Shown here: positions 21,501-30,567 of the stretch, in pieces | How positions within the stretch are numbered: position 1 is the first letter of the stretch | Layout: every line of letters begins with the position of its first letter | Assembly (NCBI GenBank): GCA_016218105.1 | Contig: JACRET010000068.1 | Coordinates: 38,729-102,728 of the forward strand | DNA length: 64,000 nucleotides | Source: Deltaproteobacteria bacterium | GTDB taxonomy: Bacteria > Desulfobacterota > GWC2-55-46 | Direction of reading: 5' to 3' | Program-made: the position numbers and the translations under genes | The notes under the pieces: generated by a model | What the model saw: only the letters and a program-made list of their open reading frames with translations | Database searches by the model: none | What the model was told of the DNA's origin: nothing

Positions 21501-22012
21501 TTTGAGAATATCTCCTTGTATTCGGAGGCTATTTTCACGGCATTTTCCATCTGGCCCCGGCTTATATTGTAAGATATCTCGCCGTGGAGACACGCGCTTA
21601 AGGCTATCAGCCCCTCGTTCAGTTCGCGGAGAAGCTCCTTATCGACCCTCGGCCTGTAATAAAACCCTTCCAGATACGCCTTCGTGAGGAGCTTACAGAG
21701 GTTCTGATATCCCTTTGCGTTCTTTACAAGGAGCACGAGATGGAAGGCGGCCTCTCCCCTCGACGGCTGGGTGCGGTCTGTGCGGGCCCCGGGGGCAACA
21801 TAAACTTCGCAGCCGATTATGGGCTTTATCCCCGCCTTCATCGCCTTCTGGTAGAACTCGACGGCGCCGAAGAGGTTCCCGTGGTCCGTCATGGCTACAG
21901 CCGGCATTTTATATTCCCTGGCAAGGGAGATAAGGGCTTCAGGCCTTATCGCGCCGTCAAGGAGGCTGTATTGTGTGTGTAGATGGAGGTGGACAAAATT
22001 AGAGTGGTGCAT
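18518..22012 (-). CDS. dnaE: DNA polymerase III subunit alpha
   Basis: 1164 aa, N-terminal PHP domain ([17 protein letters not shown]), [48 protein letters not shown]. Confidence 0.97.
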   Translation of the reverse strand: [1164 protein letters not shown]

Positions 22013-22113
22013 AAGTATCGGAAGGTTAACATATTTCAGGGGTTTTGTGTAGAGGAGAAATGGACTGGAAAAGAGACGATTTTGTCATTCGAGCTTAATG
22101 AAAACCAGCAACC

Positions 22114-22194
22114 TGCCTGATATGGATTGAACTTTAAAAACGCCAGCTTCCTGGTTTAAAAACGTTTTTTTCCAGAGTATCAAGTTATCAGGCA
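22114..22194. other. Multi-tier inverted/direct repeat structure upstream of dnaE
   Basis: TGCCTGATA (22114-22122)/TATCAGGCA (22186-22194) enclosing TTTAAAAACG-CCAGCTTCCTGG-TTTAAAAACG-TTTTTTT. Confidence 0.55.
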
Positions 22195-22208
22195 AAAATC
22201 CACGATGC

Positions 22209-22236
22209 CAAAAAAAAACGGGACATTTCTGTCCCG
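22209..22236 (-). terminator. Rho-independent terminator downstream of the DtxR/feoB unit
   Basis: Minus strand CGGGACAGAAATGTCCCG followed by a T-tract. Confidence 0.85.
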
Positions 22237-22266
22237 CCTGACGGTTTCAAGACTAAAACAGCAGTT

Positions 22267-22929
22267 CTAAAACACCCTCTTAACGTATATCTCTTTTATG
22301 ATCTCCGGGTCGAGCGCAAGGGTCGTTTCGCCTATCTGGATGACGAAGGCCGGGCGTTTCTGGTGTACCCGCACGGATGAGCCAGGCACGATGCCCAATG
22401 TGCCGAGCTTATCAAGCCTCATATGGGAGTTCGACACTATGAATGTAATCCTCCCGGTCTCGCCTACATCCAGCGCGCTTAGCTGCTGGACTATCGGCTT
22501 AAGCTCGCCGCCTGTCTTCCTGCAGCAGTTCCCTTTTGGTATCGGGAGCCCGTGCGGACACGTGGGCGGGTGTCCGAGCAGTGTGCAGATGCTGTCGGTT
22601 ACTTCGTGGGAGAGCGTATGCTCGAAACTGCAGGCGTTCTTCTCAATCGACTCGGGATCAAGTGACAGAACCTCCGTTAAGAGCCTCTCGGCGAGCCTGT
22701 GGCGCCTGATGGCGGCCTCGGCGAGCTGTTCGCCGTTCAGGGTCAGTACGACCGTATCGCCGTCCATCTTTATAAGGGCGTCCCTCTGCATGCGCTCTAG
22801 GGTCTTCATGTCCGCCTCTTCGGCGACCTCTTCAATATTCAGAAGCTGCTGTATGGAGTTGCTCCCCTGCTCTCTCTGCGACCAGATGAACTCAAGGACT
22901 TCCTCTATGCCTTTATCCTGCGCCATCAA
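22267..22929 (-). CDS. DtxR/MntR-family metal-dependent regulator with C-terminal FeoA-like domain
   Basis: 220 aa; wHTH plus metal-binding dimerisation region (RRHRLAERLLTEVLSLDPES...ACSFEHTLSHEVTDSICTLLGHPPTCPHGLPIP) and FeoA/SH3-like C-terminus. Confidence 0.88.
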   Translation of the reverse strand: MMAQDKGIEEVLEFIWSQREQGSNSIQQLLNIEEVAEEADMKTLERMQRDALIKMDGDTVVLTLNGEQLAEAAIRRHRLAERLLTEVLSLDPESIEKNACSFEHTLSHEVTDSICTLLGHPPTCPHGLPIPKGNCCRKTGGELKPIVQQLSALDVGETGRITFIVSNSHMRLDKLGTLGIVPGSSVRVHQKRPAFVIQIGETTLALDPEIIKEIYVKRVF

Positions 22930-22935
22930 ACCTCC

Positions 22936-24912
22936 TTATAAAAAAGAGACGTTCAAAACCTTTAAAATGAAATTAAGTATGCCGCCTACGAGTACCGCGA
23001 ACGGGAAGATAAAGAGGGTCATCAGTAAAGCCGCCTGAAGCCCCCTCTCCTTTATCATCATGAGAAAATTGGCGATGCAGGGGACAAAAAGTGTCATGGT
23101 GACAAGGCTGACGACCGTCTGCACCGGGGTGAGCATCCCGTTTTTCTGGAGCGCAAAAAGCCCGGCGGCCCCGTAATCCCTTCTGAGGAAACCCACGATA
23201 AAGGCCTGCGTCGATTCCACGGGCAGGTTCAGAAAGTTCACGATAATAGGCGAGCCGGCCACCTCAAGATATCTGAGGGCGTTTGTCTTATCAAGGGTAA
23301 ACAGCACCAGAGTTCCGACTATAAAAAGCGGCACGGCCTCTTTCAGATACCATTCTACCCTTACGAGTGTCTTTAAAACAATGTTCGACAGCTGCGGCAT
23401 CCTCATCGGAGGTATCTCCAGGATAAAATCCGACGCGTCGCCTGGAAGCAGCTTCGAGGCCAGCAGCCCCACGATGAACATCACGATAATGACCACCCCG
23501 GCCCACCAGAGCGTCGCCGTCAAAGACACCGCCCCGAGCATGCCGAGTATGACGCCTAACTGCGCCGAGCATGGCACTCCCAGAGCGAGGAGGAGCGTCA
23601 CTATTATCCTCTCTTTTTTCGTCTCAAGTATGCGGGTTGTCATGGTCGCCATGGTATCGCACCCCAGCCCCAATACCATCGGGAGCACGGCCTTTCCGTT
23701 GAGGCCCATCAATTTGAATATCCTGTCCACCATGACCGCGAGCCTCGGCAGATAACCCGAGTCCTCAAGGAAACTGAAGAAGATAAAAAAGAAGCCGACT
23801 ATCGGCAGGACTATCGCGATAGCGTAGGTAAACGCCATGGTGACTATGCCGTACTGCCCGACAATGAGGTCGTGGATAAGCCCGCTCGGCAGCACGTACT
23901 CAACCACCCTGGATGCCCAGGGGTTTACGATCTTTTCAAAAATAACGCTCTCAAAGAAATCAACGCTCACCCCCGCGCCAAGGACACCAACGAATTCATA
24001 CATCAGAAAGAGCACCGCTATCAGTATCGGTATCCCCCAGACAGGGTGCATGGAAAGAGAGCCCAAAACGGCGGATGCTTTGCTTTTACCCAGAGGCTCC
24101 TGCGAAACCACCTCGCCCACCACGGCGTCAACTGTTTTAAGCCTCACCCTGTTTATTATGTAGCCTACGGGCTCTTTAAACCTCGACTGCACTCCGCTCC
24201 TGATATCCTCTATATCCCTGGTCTTGTCAGGGGCGTTTTTCACGAGCCATTCGTTTAAGGTCGGGTCGCCGGACAAAAGCATTATCGCCATCGACCGCGC
24301 CGTGATGCGCGCCTTGGGAAGAAGGGCTTCTATCCTGCCGATCCCGTCTTCAATAAACTCGGGGTACTTGATTATTGAGACGGGGATCTGGCGGTGGTCA
24401 AAGGCGTTGTGGAGCTTATCAAGATTCCACCTCTGGGTGGCTATCGTCGGGACTACATGAAGCCCCATCCAGGTGGAAAGCTTCTCGGTATTTATAGTGA
24501 TGCCCCTCTCGCCCGCCTCGTCGTACATGTTAAGGGCGAGCGTAATGGGAAGGCCCATCTCCAGGAGCTGCAGGGTGATGAGCAGGCTCCTGCGGAGGTT
24601 CTTGGAGTCCATCACCTGAAGCACCGAGCCTATCTCTTCGTTTAAAAGGATGTCGCGCGTCACCCTCTCGTCCTCTGACATGGGGACAAGGCTGTTTACG
24701 CCGGGGCTGTCGATGACGCCAAGGCGCCTCGTGCCGATGCGGGCCATGCCCCTTGACACCTCAACCGTCGTGCCGGGATAATTGGAGACCGTAGCGTACC
24801 TGCCGGTAAGCGCGCCGAAGATGACGCTCTTGCCGACATTTGGATTGCCTACGAGGACAAGCCATTTTTCGCCAGGCGGTAATGCGTGCCTCTTTCCGGA
24901 GTGGTGGCTCAT
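22936..24912 (-). CDS. feoB: Ferrous iron transporter B
   Basis: 658 aa; G-domain GNPNVGKSVIFGALTGRYATVSNYPGTTVE, polytopic C-terminus with LGLGCDTMATMTTRILETKKER. Confidence 0.93.
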   Translation of the reverse strand: MSHHSGKRHALPPGEKWLVLVGNPNVGKSVIFGALTGRYATVSNYPGTTVEVSRGMARIGTRRLGVIDSPGVNSLVPMSEDERVTRDILLNEEIGSVLQVMDSKNLRRSLLITLQLLEMGLPITLALNMYDEAGERGITINTEKLSTWMGLHVVPTIATQRWNLDKLHNAFDHRQIPVSIIKYPEFIEDGIGRIEALLPKARITARSMAIMLLSGDPTLNEWLVKNAPDKTRDIEDIRSGVQSRFKEPVGYIINRVRLKTVDAVVGEVVSQEPLGKSKASAVLGSLSMHPVWGIPILIAVLFLMYEFVGVLGAGVSVDFFESVIFEKIVNPWASRVVEYVLPSGLIHDLIVGQYGIVTMAFTYAIAIVLPIVGFFFIFFSFLEDSGYLPRLAVMVDRIFKLMGLNGKAVLPMVLGLGCDTMATMTTRILETKKERIIVTLLLALGVPCSAQLGVILGMLGAVSLTATLWWAGVVIIVMFIVGLLASKLLPGDASDFILEIPPMRMPQLSNIVLKTLVRVEWYLKEAVPLFIVGTLVLFTLDKTNALRYLEVAGSPIIVNFLNLPVESTQAFIVGFLRRDYGAAGLFALQKNGMLTPVQTVVSLVTMTLFVPCIANFLMMIKERGLQAALLMTLFIFPFAVLVGGILNFILKVLNVSFL

Positions 24913-24920
24913 GCTGACAT

Positions 24921-24939
24921 GATATTAATATTCATTTTC
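24921..24939 (-). promoter_or_regulatory. Candidate Fur box upstream of feoB
   Basis: Minus strand GAAAATGAATATTAATATC, 14/19 matches to GATAATGATAATCATTATC by eye, ending 9 nt before the feoB ATG. Confidence 0.5.
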
Positions 24940-24959
24940 AATTTCAAGGTAATTTTTTT

Positions 24960-25397
24960 TCAGACGCAGTCCGAGCAGTAGCCGTAAAGTTCGAGCTTGT
25001 GATTTACGACGGTAAAACCGAGCTTCTTGGCCGTCTCCGCCTGCAGCTGTTCTATCTTCTGGTTCTGGAATTCAGCTATCTTCGAGCACTTGATGCAGAT
25101 TATGTGGTCATGGTGGCCGTCGTCAGGAAGGTTTTCATACCTTGTCTGGCCGTCGCCGAATTGACGCGCGATCGCCAGCCCGCATTCGGTCAAAAGCTTC
25201 ATCGTCCTATATACGGTGGCGTAGCCGATATTAGGGGTCTTTCTCTTTACTTTTTTAAGGAGTTCCTCTAGGCTTATGTGGGTATTGGTCTTGAAGAAAA
25301 CATCGGCGATGTAATCGCGCTGAGCGGTGGATTTAAGCCCCTTGTGCTCAAGATAGGATTTAAGGATTTCCATCTTGCTTAAATCTTTCATATTCAC
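24960..25397 (-). CDS. Fur/PerR-family transcriptional regulator
   Basis: 145 aa, HHDHIICIKCSKIAEF and terminal CSDC metal motifs. Confidence 0.92.
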   Translation of the reverse strand: MNMKDLSKMEILKSYLEHKGLKSTAQRDYIADVFFKTNTHISLEELLKKVKRKTPNIGYATVYRTMKLLTECGLAIARQFGDGQTRYENLPDDGHHDHIICIKCSKIAEFQNQKIEQLQAETAKKLGFTVVNHKLELYGYCSDCV

Positions 25398-25436
25398 CTG
25401 TTAAAACACAATGGAGCCTGTATGAAAAGGGGAAAA

Positions 25437-25512
25437 TGGAGCGGGAGACGGGTCTCGAACCCGCGACCTCAACCTTGGCAAGGTTGCGCTCTACCAACTG
25501 AGCTACTCCCGC
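25437..25512 (-). tRNA. tRNA-Gly (anticodon GCC), encoded CCA
   Basis: Minus strand GCGGGAGTAGCTCAGTTGGTAGAGCGCAACCTTGCCAAGGTTGAGGTCGCGGGTTCGAGACCCGTCTCCCGCTCCA; complete cloverleaf. Confidence 0.97.
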
Positions 25513-25657
25513 GTAAATATTCAATTTTGATTTGATTTCGTTCTACAGGCTTCCATGCGGTTAGAACCGGCTGATGGCTGACCGATAACGAAAGCCGATT
25601 TTATCATAACTAAAGAGTCTGTCAAGAAGATTATGGGGTATTTAAGGCGTTTTTTTC

Positions 25658-26716
25658 TCAGTTGCCACCCCTCCTCTGCCAGGCATCGTATATCTCCATG
25701 AATGTCGTGTTTAGGTCCTTTGTTATGTCCCATTTAGGGTAATGGGAGCGCATCTTGGACAGGTCTGAGATATAGCAGATGTGGTCTCCCTGCCTGTTCT
25801 CCTCGACGTATTCGTGGATCATGGGTATGCCAGAGATCGATTCGATGAGCTTGAAGGCTTCGAGTATCGAGATGGAGTTCATTCTGCCGCCGCCTATATT
25901 GTAGACCTCGCCTGTTCTAGGCGCGCCGATGAACTCGGAGATAAACCTCGTCACGTCGTAGGAGTGGATATTATCCCGCACCTGTTTTCCCTTGTACCCG
26001 AATATACGGTACTTCCTCTTCTCAAGATTGCATCTTATAAGATAGCTCAAAAAGCCGTGCAGCTCTACCCCGCTGTGATTTGGGCCCGTAAGGCACCCTC
26101 CCCTCAGGCAGCAGGTCGGCATCTGGAAATACCTTCCGTACTCCTGCACCATTATATCGGCGGCCACCTTGGAGGCCCCGAAAAGCGAGTGCTTCGACTG
26201 GTCGATCCTGAAATCCTCTTTTATCCCGTCGCGATACTCCGGGTCTTTGTAATCCCAACGAGTGGGAAGCTCTACCAGATCAAGCTCGTTTGGCGCGTCC
26301 CCATAGACCTTGTTCGTGGACATGTGGACAAACGGCGTCTCCGGACACGACCTCCTTGCAGCCTCAAGAAGGTTTAAAGTGCCGACGGCATTGGTATCAA
26401 AGTCATCGAAGGGGCGGCTTGCCGCCAGGTCATGGCTCGGCTGCGCCGCGGTATGGACGATGAAATCCGGCTTGAGCGTCTTCATCTGCGATAAAACAGC
26501 TTCCCTGTCCCTGATATCCACTTCGATGTGCCTGAAATTTTTATATGTCTCCAGCAGCCGTTTCTGGTTCCAGCGGGTATCTCCCTTTTCGCCGAAGAAA
26601 TCAGCCCTCATGTTGTTGTCGATACCGTACACTTCCAAGCCAAGCTTGCAGAAGTACTCGACAACTTCGCTTCCGATAAGGCCGCCGGAGCCCGTGACCA
26701 GCATCTTTTTTGACAT
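25658..26716 (-). CDS. NAD-dependent epimerase/dehydratase, CDP-paratose 2-epimerase-like
   Basis: 352 aa [41 protein letters not shown], long insertion typical of CDP-tyvelose epimerases. Confidence 0.8.
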   Translation of the reverse strand: MSKKMLVTGSGGLIGSEVVEYFCKLGLEVYGIDNNMRADFFGEKGDTRWNQKRLLETYKNFRHIEVDIRDREAVLSQMKTLKPDFIVHTAAQPSHDLAASRPFDDFDTNAVGTLNLLEAARRSCPETPFVHMSTNKVYGDAPNELDLVELPTRWDYKDPEYRDGIKEDFRIDQSKHSLFGASKVAADIMVQEYGRYFQMPTCCLRGGCLTGPNHSGVELHGFLSYLIRCNLEKRKYRIFGYKGKQVRDNIHSYDVTRFISEFIGAPRTGEVYNIGGGRMNSISILEAFKLIESISGIPMIHEYVEENRQGDHICYISDLSKMRSHYPKWDITKDLNTTFMEIYDAWQRRGGN

Positions 26717-26980
26717 ATTCTTTATCTTCCCCCAGCTTTTTTGGGATGTATGATATTACAATTTCTATTCGCCAGCTAACCACAGCGCAAGCCTGACATT
26801 ATGAAGGCCGTCAGTCTTCCGAGCATTATAGTCCCTCTTTTTTCCTTTGTAAATACTATACCCGCACCTTTACAGTAAAGGATTTTGATGTAAAATCAAA
26901 GCATCCTCAAATGCCGCTCCAGCACCTTACCCGCTAACCTTTTATTTTTTAAAATTGCCGAACAAGAGGGTCTACCTGAA

Positions 26981-27976
26981 ATGACGGCAACCTGGCGATA
27001 TTTCGACTTTTTTCTAATATTTTTCTTTATCTTTCTCATTCATGGGTGCAGCAAAGGTTCCGGGGACAAAAATTCGTCAAATGCCATTTCTACCCCTGGC
27101 AGTACGCACGACCACGTCACATCCATCAACAATGCCGGCGACGTCTCAGGCTGGTATACCGATGATGACGGGTGCAACAAGCCATTTATAACTTCCGCGG
27201 GCTTATCCGTAAATATAGACACGCTTGGCGGATGTTACGGCGAGGTAAACTCAATCAGCGACGCAGGGCTTGCCGCCGGGACTTCAGAGTCTTCCAACGG
27301 CTCTTATTACGGCTTTATCTACTCTAACGGCGCTACTTCCATCATCGGCACGCTGGGAGGTTCTTTCAGCGCGGCCCTCGGCATCAACGAACAGGGGGAG
27401 GCGGTAGGATATTCGCATAACGGAAAAGCGGTGCACGCGTACTTATACAGTAAAGGCAGTATTATTGATCTGGGGACGCTCGGAGGCCAGGAGAGTTCCG
27501 CCAAAGCGATAAACAAGTACGGTCAGGTTGCGGGCTATTCGGACACAGGCAGCGGCTATCACGCCTTTATATACAGTAACGGGGCCATGAACGACCTGGG
27601 AACGCTCGGCGGCAGTAACAGCCACGCAGCGGCTATAAACGACGCGGGCGAAGCCGCCGGGACATCGGACGCCGATGGCGGGCAGCACGCCTTCCTGTAC
27701 TCCAACGGGCTGATGAAAGACCTGGGAACGCTCGGAGGGACGCACAGCTACGCCAACGATATCAACGGGTTTGGCACGGTTGTAGGCTGGTCCTTGACAA
27801 GCGACGGAACGCAACACGGGTTTATATATTCTGATGGGATTATGAAAGACATTAATGATACGGCGGGCCTCTCATGCGAGGTCATAGAGGTCTGGAGCAT
27901 AAACGATAACAACCAGATCGTCTGCCTCTGCAAGGACGGAGAAGAGGAAAGCTTTATCATAACGGACATCGATTAA
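26981..27976 (+). CDS. HAF-repeat lipoprotein
   Basis: 331 aa; signal peptide with lipobox-like LIHGCS; ~6 tandem ~42-aa units (HAFIYSNGAMNDLGTLGGSNSHAAAINDAGEAAGTS). Confidence 0.85.
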   Translation: MTATWRYFDFFLIFFFIFLIHGCSKGSGDKNSSNAISTPGSTHDHVTSINNAGDVSGWYTDDDGCNKPFITSAGLSVNIDTLGGCYGEVNSISDAGLAAGTSESSNGSYYGFIYSNGATSIIGTLGGSFSAALGINEQGEAVGYSHNGKAVHAYLYSKGSIIDLGTLGGQESSAKAINKYGQVAGYSDTGSGYHAFIYSNGAMNDLGTLGGSNSHAAAINDAGEAAGTSDADGGQHAFLYSNGLMKDLGTLGGTHSYANDINGFGTVVGWSLTSDGTQHGFIYSDGIMKDINDTAGLSCEVIEVWSINDNNQIVCLCKDGEEESFIITDID

Positions 27977-28716
27977 TGACCCTTTCGTGTAAGCAGGCCC
28001 TTTATGAGCATCCAGCCGAAGGCGGCGTTCGTGCCAAGATACCTCTTCCACATGCGGCCCGGCTCCTGCAGCAGCCGGTAGAGCCATTCGAGGCCGGCCT
28101 TCTGCATCCATATGGGGGCCCTTTTTGCCTCGCCTGCGAGGATGTCGAACGTGCCGCCCACCCCCATGGCCAGAGAGACCCCCAGACGCGCTTTCCAGCG
28201 GTTTATGAACCGCTCTTTCTTCGGGGACGTTATCGCCACGAAGAGCATCCTGGCCCCTGAATTCCTTATCTCTTCGACTACCTCCTGCTCGTTATCCCAG
28301 AAATAACCGTGATGAAACCCGGCCACCTTGATATCCGGATGCATCCGGAGGACATTGGAGACCGCCCTTTTCACCACATCTGGCTTGGCTCCCAGGAAAA
28401 AAACCTGGTAGCCTTTTTTTTCGGCAAGCTTCAAGAGATTATAAAAGAGGTCTATGCCGGCTACCCTCTCCGGGACACCCAGACCCAGGAGCCTCGCGCC
28501 CCAAACGACCCCCATCCCGTCTATGTTTATGATATCGCAGCCCTCGACAGACTCCCTGAGTTCAGGGTCTTTACGCATGGACACGATCTTGGCTACGTTT
28601 ACCACGACATGCTGCGTGAAGATCCCCTTGTCGATCCTCCGCCCGATCTCCGTGACCGTCTGCTCCATCGTCCAGGGATCGGCCTGGGTATCGAATAACC
28701 TTATCCTATTCTTCAT
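27973..28716 (-). CDS. WecG/TagA/CpsF family glycosyltransferase
   Basis: 247 aa from MKNRIRLFDTQADPW; NIDGMGVVWGARLLG, FLGAKPDVVKRAV, MGVGGTFDILAGEAKRAPIWMQKAGLEWLYRLLQEP. ORF-track start at 28860 rejected because it overlaps asnB heavily. Confidence 0.9.
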   Translation of the reverse strand: MKNRIRLFDTQADPWTMEQTVTEIGRRIDKGIFTQHVVVNVAKIVSMRKDPELRESVEGCDIINIDGMGVVWGARLLGLGVPERVAGIDLFYNLLKLAEKKGYQVFFLGAKPDVVKRAVSNVLRMHPDIKVAGFHHGYFWDNEQEVVEEIRNSGARMLFVAITSPKKERFINRWKARLGVSLAMGVGGTFDILAGEAKRAPIWMQKAGLEWLYRLLQEPGRMWKRYLGTNAAFGWMLIKGLLTRKGH

Positions 28717-30562
28717 AAGACTGCTGGTTCCACCATGTGCATAATGCAAGCAGGGCGAAAAACTTTCTTCCGTAGTCCATCTTCCCGGACGTAAAACCCT
28801 TCCACAACGCTTCCACCGCGTTTCTCTTGAATAGAGAGAAGTACGGCGCGCCGCTGTCAAGGATGATCTCCTCTATCCTACCCTTCCACTCGCCTCTGGC
28901 GAGGGTTGTAAATGGCACCTGAAAACCCTTCTTCGGGCGGTTGACGATAGACGGCGGGAGATACCTTTTCGCCATCATCTTATGCGCTATCTTCGTCTTC
29001 TTCAGCGCCAGCTTGAACTTCCTCGGAAGCGATTCTATGAATGCCACCACCTCAAGGTCAAGCATCGGCACTCTGGCCTCAAGCGAGGCCGCCATCGATA
29101 TCTTGTCCCCGTAGAGGAGTAAGTCGTCAGCCAGGCCCATCCTGCTGTCTATCATCATCATCTTCTCAACAGGCTCGACATCCGCGTCCTTTGCCCAGCC
29201 GAGCCACCTCTCTATCGCATCCTCCGCTCCTCCGTCCCCCGCGTCCCCTGTGAGCAAGCGCCGCTCTTTCGATGAAAAAAGGGAATAGGCCTCCTTGAAC
29301 CGCTTTGCCAGCGCGCCCTCAGGCATGCACCTTAGCCCGCGTTCGACGAATTCCGGCGCACCCGAAATCCCGCCAAGGGACTTAAAAGGGCGAAGCGCGG
29401 ATGGGAACGGTATAAGCTTCCTGAGAACCTCGACCTGGTAGCGGTTGTAGCCTCCCCACGGCTCGTCGCTCCCCTGCCCTGTAAGCACAACCGTGACATC
29501 CCTCCGCGCCTTTTGAGCGAGGTGCCACATCGGGAGTATCGAGGTCGTGCCGAGCGGCTCTTCTATCGACCGGACGGCCTTTTCAAAGGCCCCCCACAGG
29601 TCGTCGTGACCGAGGGTTATCGAGACGTGGGGAAAGCCGAGGACTCGGGCTGTCTCGGCCGCGTCCTCAATCTCGCATTCCCGGTGTCCCTTGCCGAACC
29701 CGACGGTAAAAGCGGGCACGGCCCTGCCCCTCTCTTTAAGTAGCGCGGCTATTATCGAGGAATCTATGCCTCCTGAAAGGAATAGCCCGACAGGGACATC
29801 CGAAAGGAGCTGTCTGTCTACGGCCCTTCCCAGGAGTTTATGATATTCCTCGACAGCCTCATCGAGAGAGCCTTTAAACCTTTTGTCGGAAGGCCTTATA
29901 TAACTTGCAAGCTCTGTCCTTTGCGTCCTCAGGTCAACGGTCAGGACATGACCCGGCGGAAGCCTCTTTATACCCTTCCACAGGGTGGCGGGTGAAGGGA
30001 CGTAACGGAGCGTCAGGAAGTTCTGAACAGCGTTCAGGTCTACCTCGGGTGCCGCGCCGCTGATCCTCCGTAAAGCCCTCGCCTCAGAGGCGAAGGCTAT
30101 GTGCCCAGCGCCCGACGGCGCGTAATACAACGGCTTTATGCCGAAGGGGTCACGGACGAGATATAGCTTCTCATCAACGGTATCGACCGCCGAGAAGGCG
30201 AACATGCCGTTTAACAGCGGGAGCGTATTGAGGAGCCCTGTGGCAGCGAGGCTCTCGACGATCGTCTCGGTGTCGGAGTGTCCCCGAAACCCTGCGCTGA
30301 GTCCGCCGCGCAGAGACTGGTGATTGTAAACCTCTCCGTTATACGTTATCCACCAGCGCCCGTCCACGCTCCGCATAGGCTGGGCGCCGGCGGGCGAAAG
30401 ATCGAGTATGGAGAGACGGGTGTGGCCGAGCCAGATATTCCTGGCCCCCGCGGAAATCTCCACGGAGCCCCTCGCGTCCGGGCCCCTGTGGTTCAGCGAA
30501 TCCAATATATGGCTGATATGGATCGAAGCCTTGTCAAACGTAAAGCCAGCTATGCCGCACAA
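28706..30562 (-). CDS. asnB: Asparagine synthase (glutamine-hydrolysing) family protein
   Basis: 618 aa; MCGIAGF class II GATase, SGGIDSSIIAALL. Confidence 0.9.
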   Translation of the reverse strand: MCGIAGFTFDKASIHISHILDSLNHRGPDARGSVEISAGARNIWLGHTRLSILDLSPAGAQPMRSVDGRWWITYNGEVYNHQSLRGGLSAGFRGHSDTETIVESLAATGLLNTLPLLNGMFAFSAVDTVDEKLYLVRDPFGIKPLYYAPSGAGHIAFASEARALRRISGAAPEVDLNAVQNFLTLRYVPSPATLWKGIKRLPPGHVLTVDLRTQRTELASYIRPSDKRFKGSLDEAVEEYHKLLGRAVDRQLLSDVPVGLFLSGGIDSSIIAALLKERGRAVPAFTVGFGKGHRECEIEDAAETARVLGFPHVSITLGHDDLWGAFEKAVRSIEEPLGTTSILPMWHLAQKARRDVTVVLTGQGSDEPWGGYNRYQVEVLRKLIPFPSALRPFKSLGGISGAPEFVERGLRCMPEGALAKRFKEAYSLFSSKERRLLTGDAGDGGAEDAIERWLGWAKDADVEPVEKMMMIDSRMGLADDLLLYGDKISMAASLEARVPMLDLEVVAFIESLPRKFKLALKKTKIAHKMMAKRYLPPSIVNRPKKGFQVPFTTLARGEWKGRIEEIILDSGAPYFSLFKRNAVEALWKGFTSGKMDYGRKFFALLALCTWWNQQSYEE

Positions 30563-30567
30563 TGCCT

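Noticed and set aside
28717-28860. N-terminal extension of the WecG ORF (MTAARRTSLYSRETRW...)
   Set aside because: Would overlap asnB by ~155 nt; family-like sequence starts at MKNRIRLF (28716).
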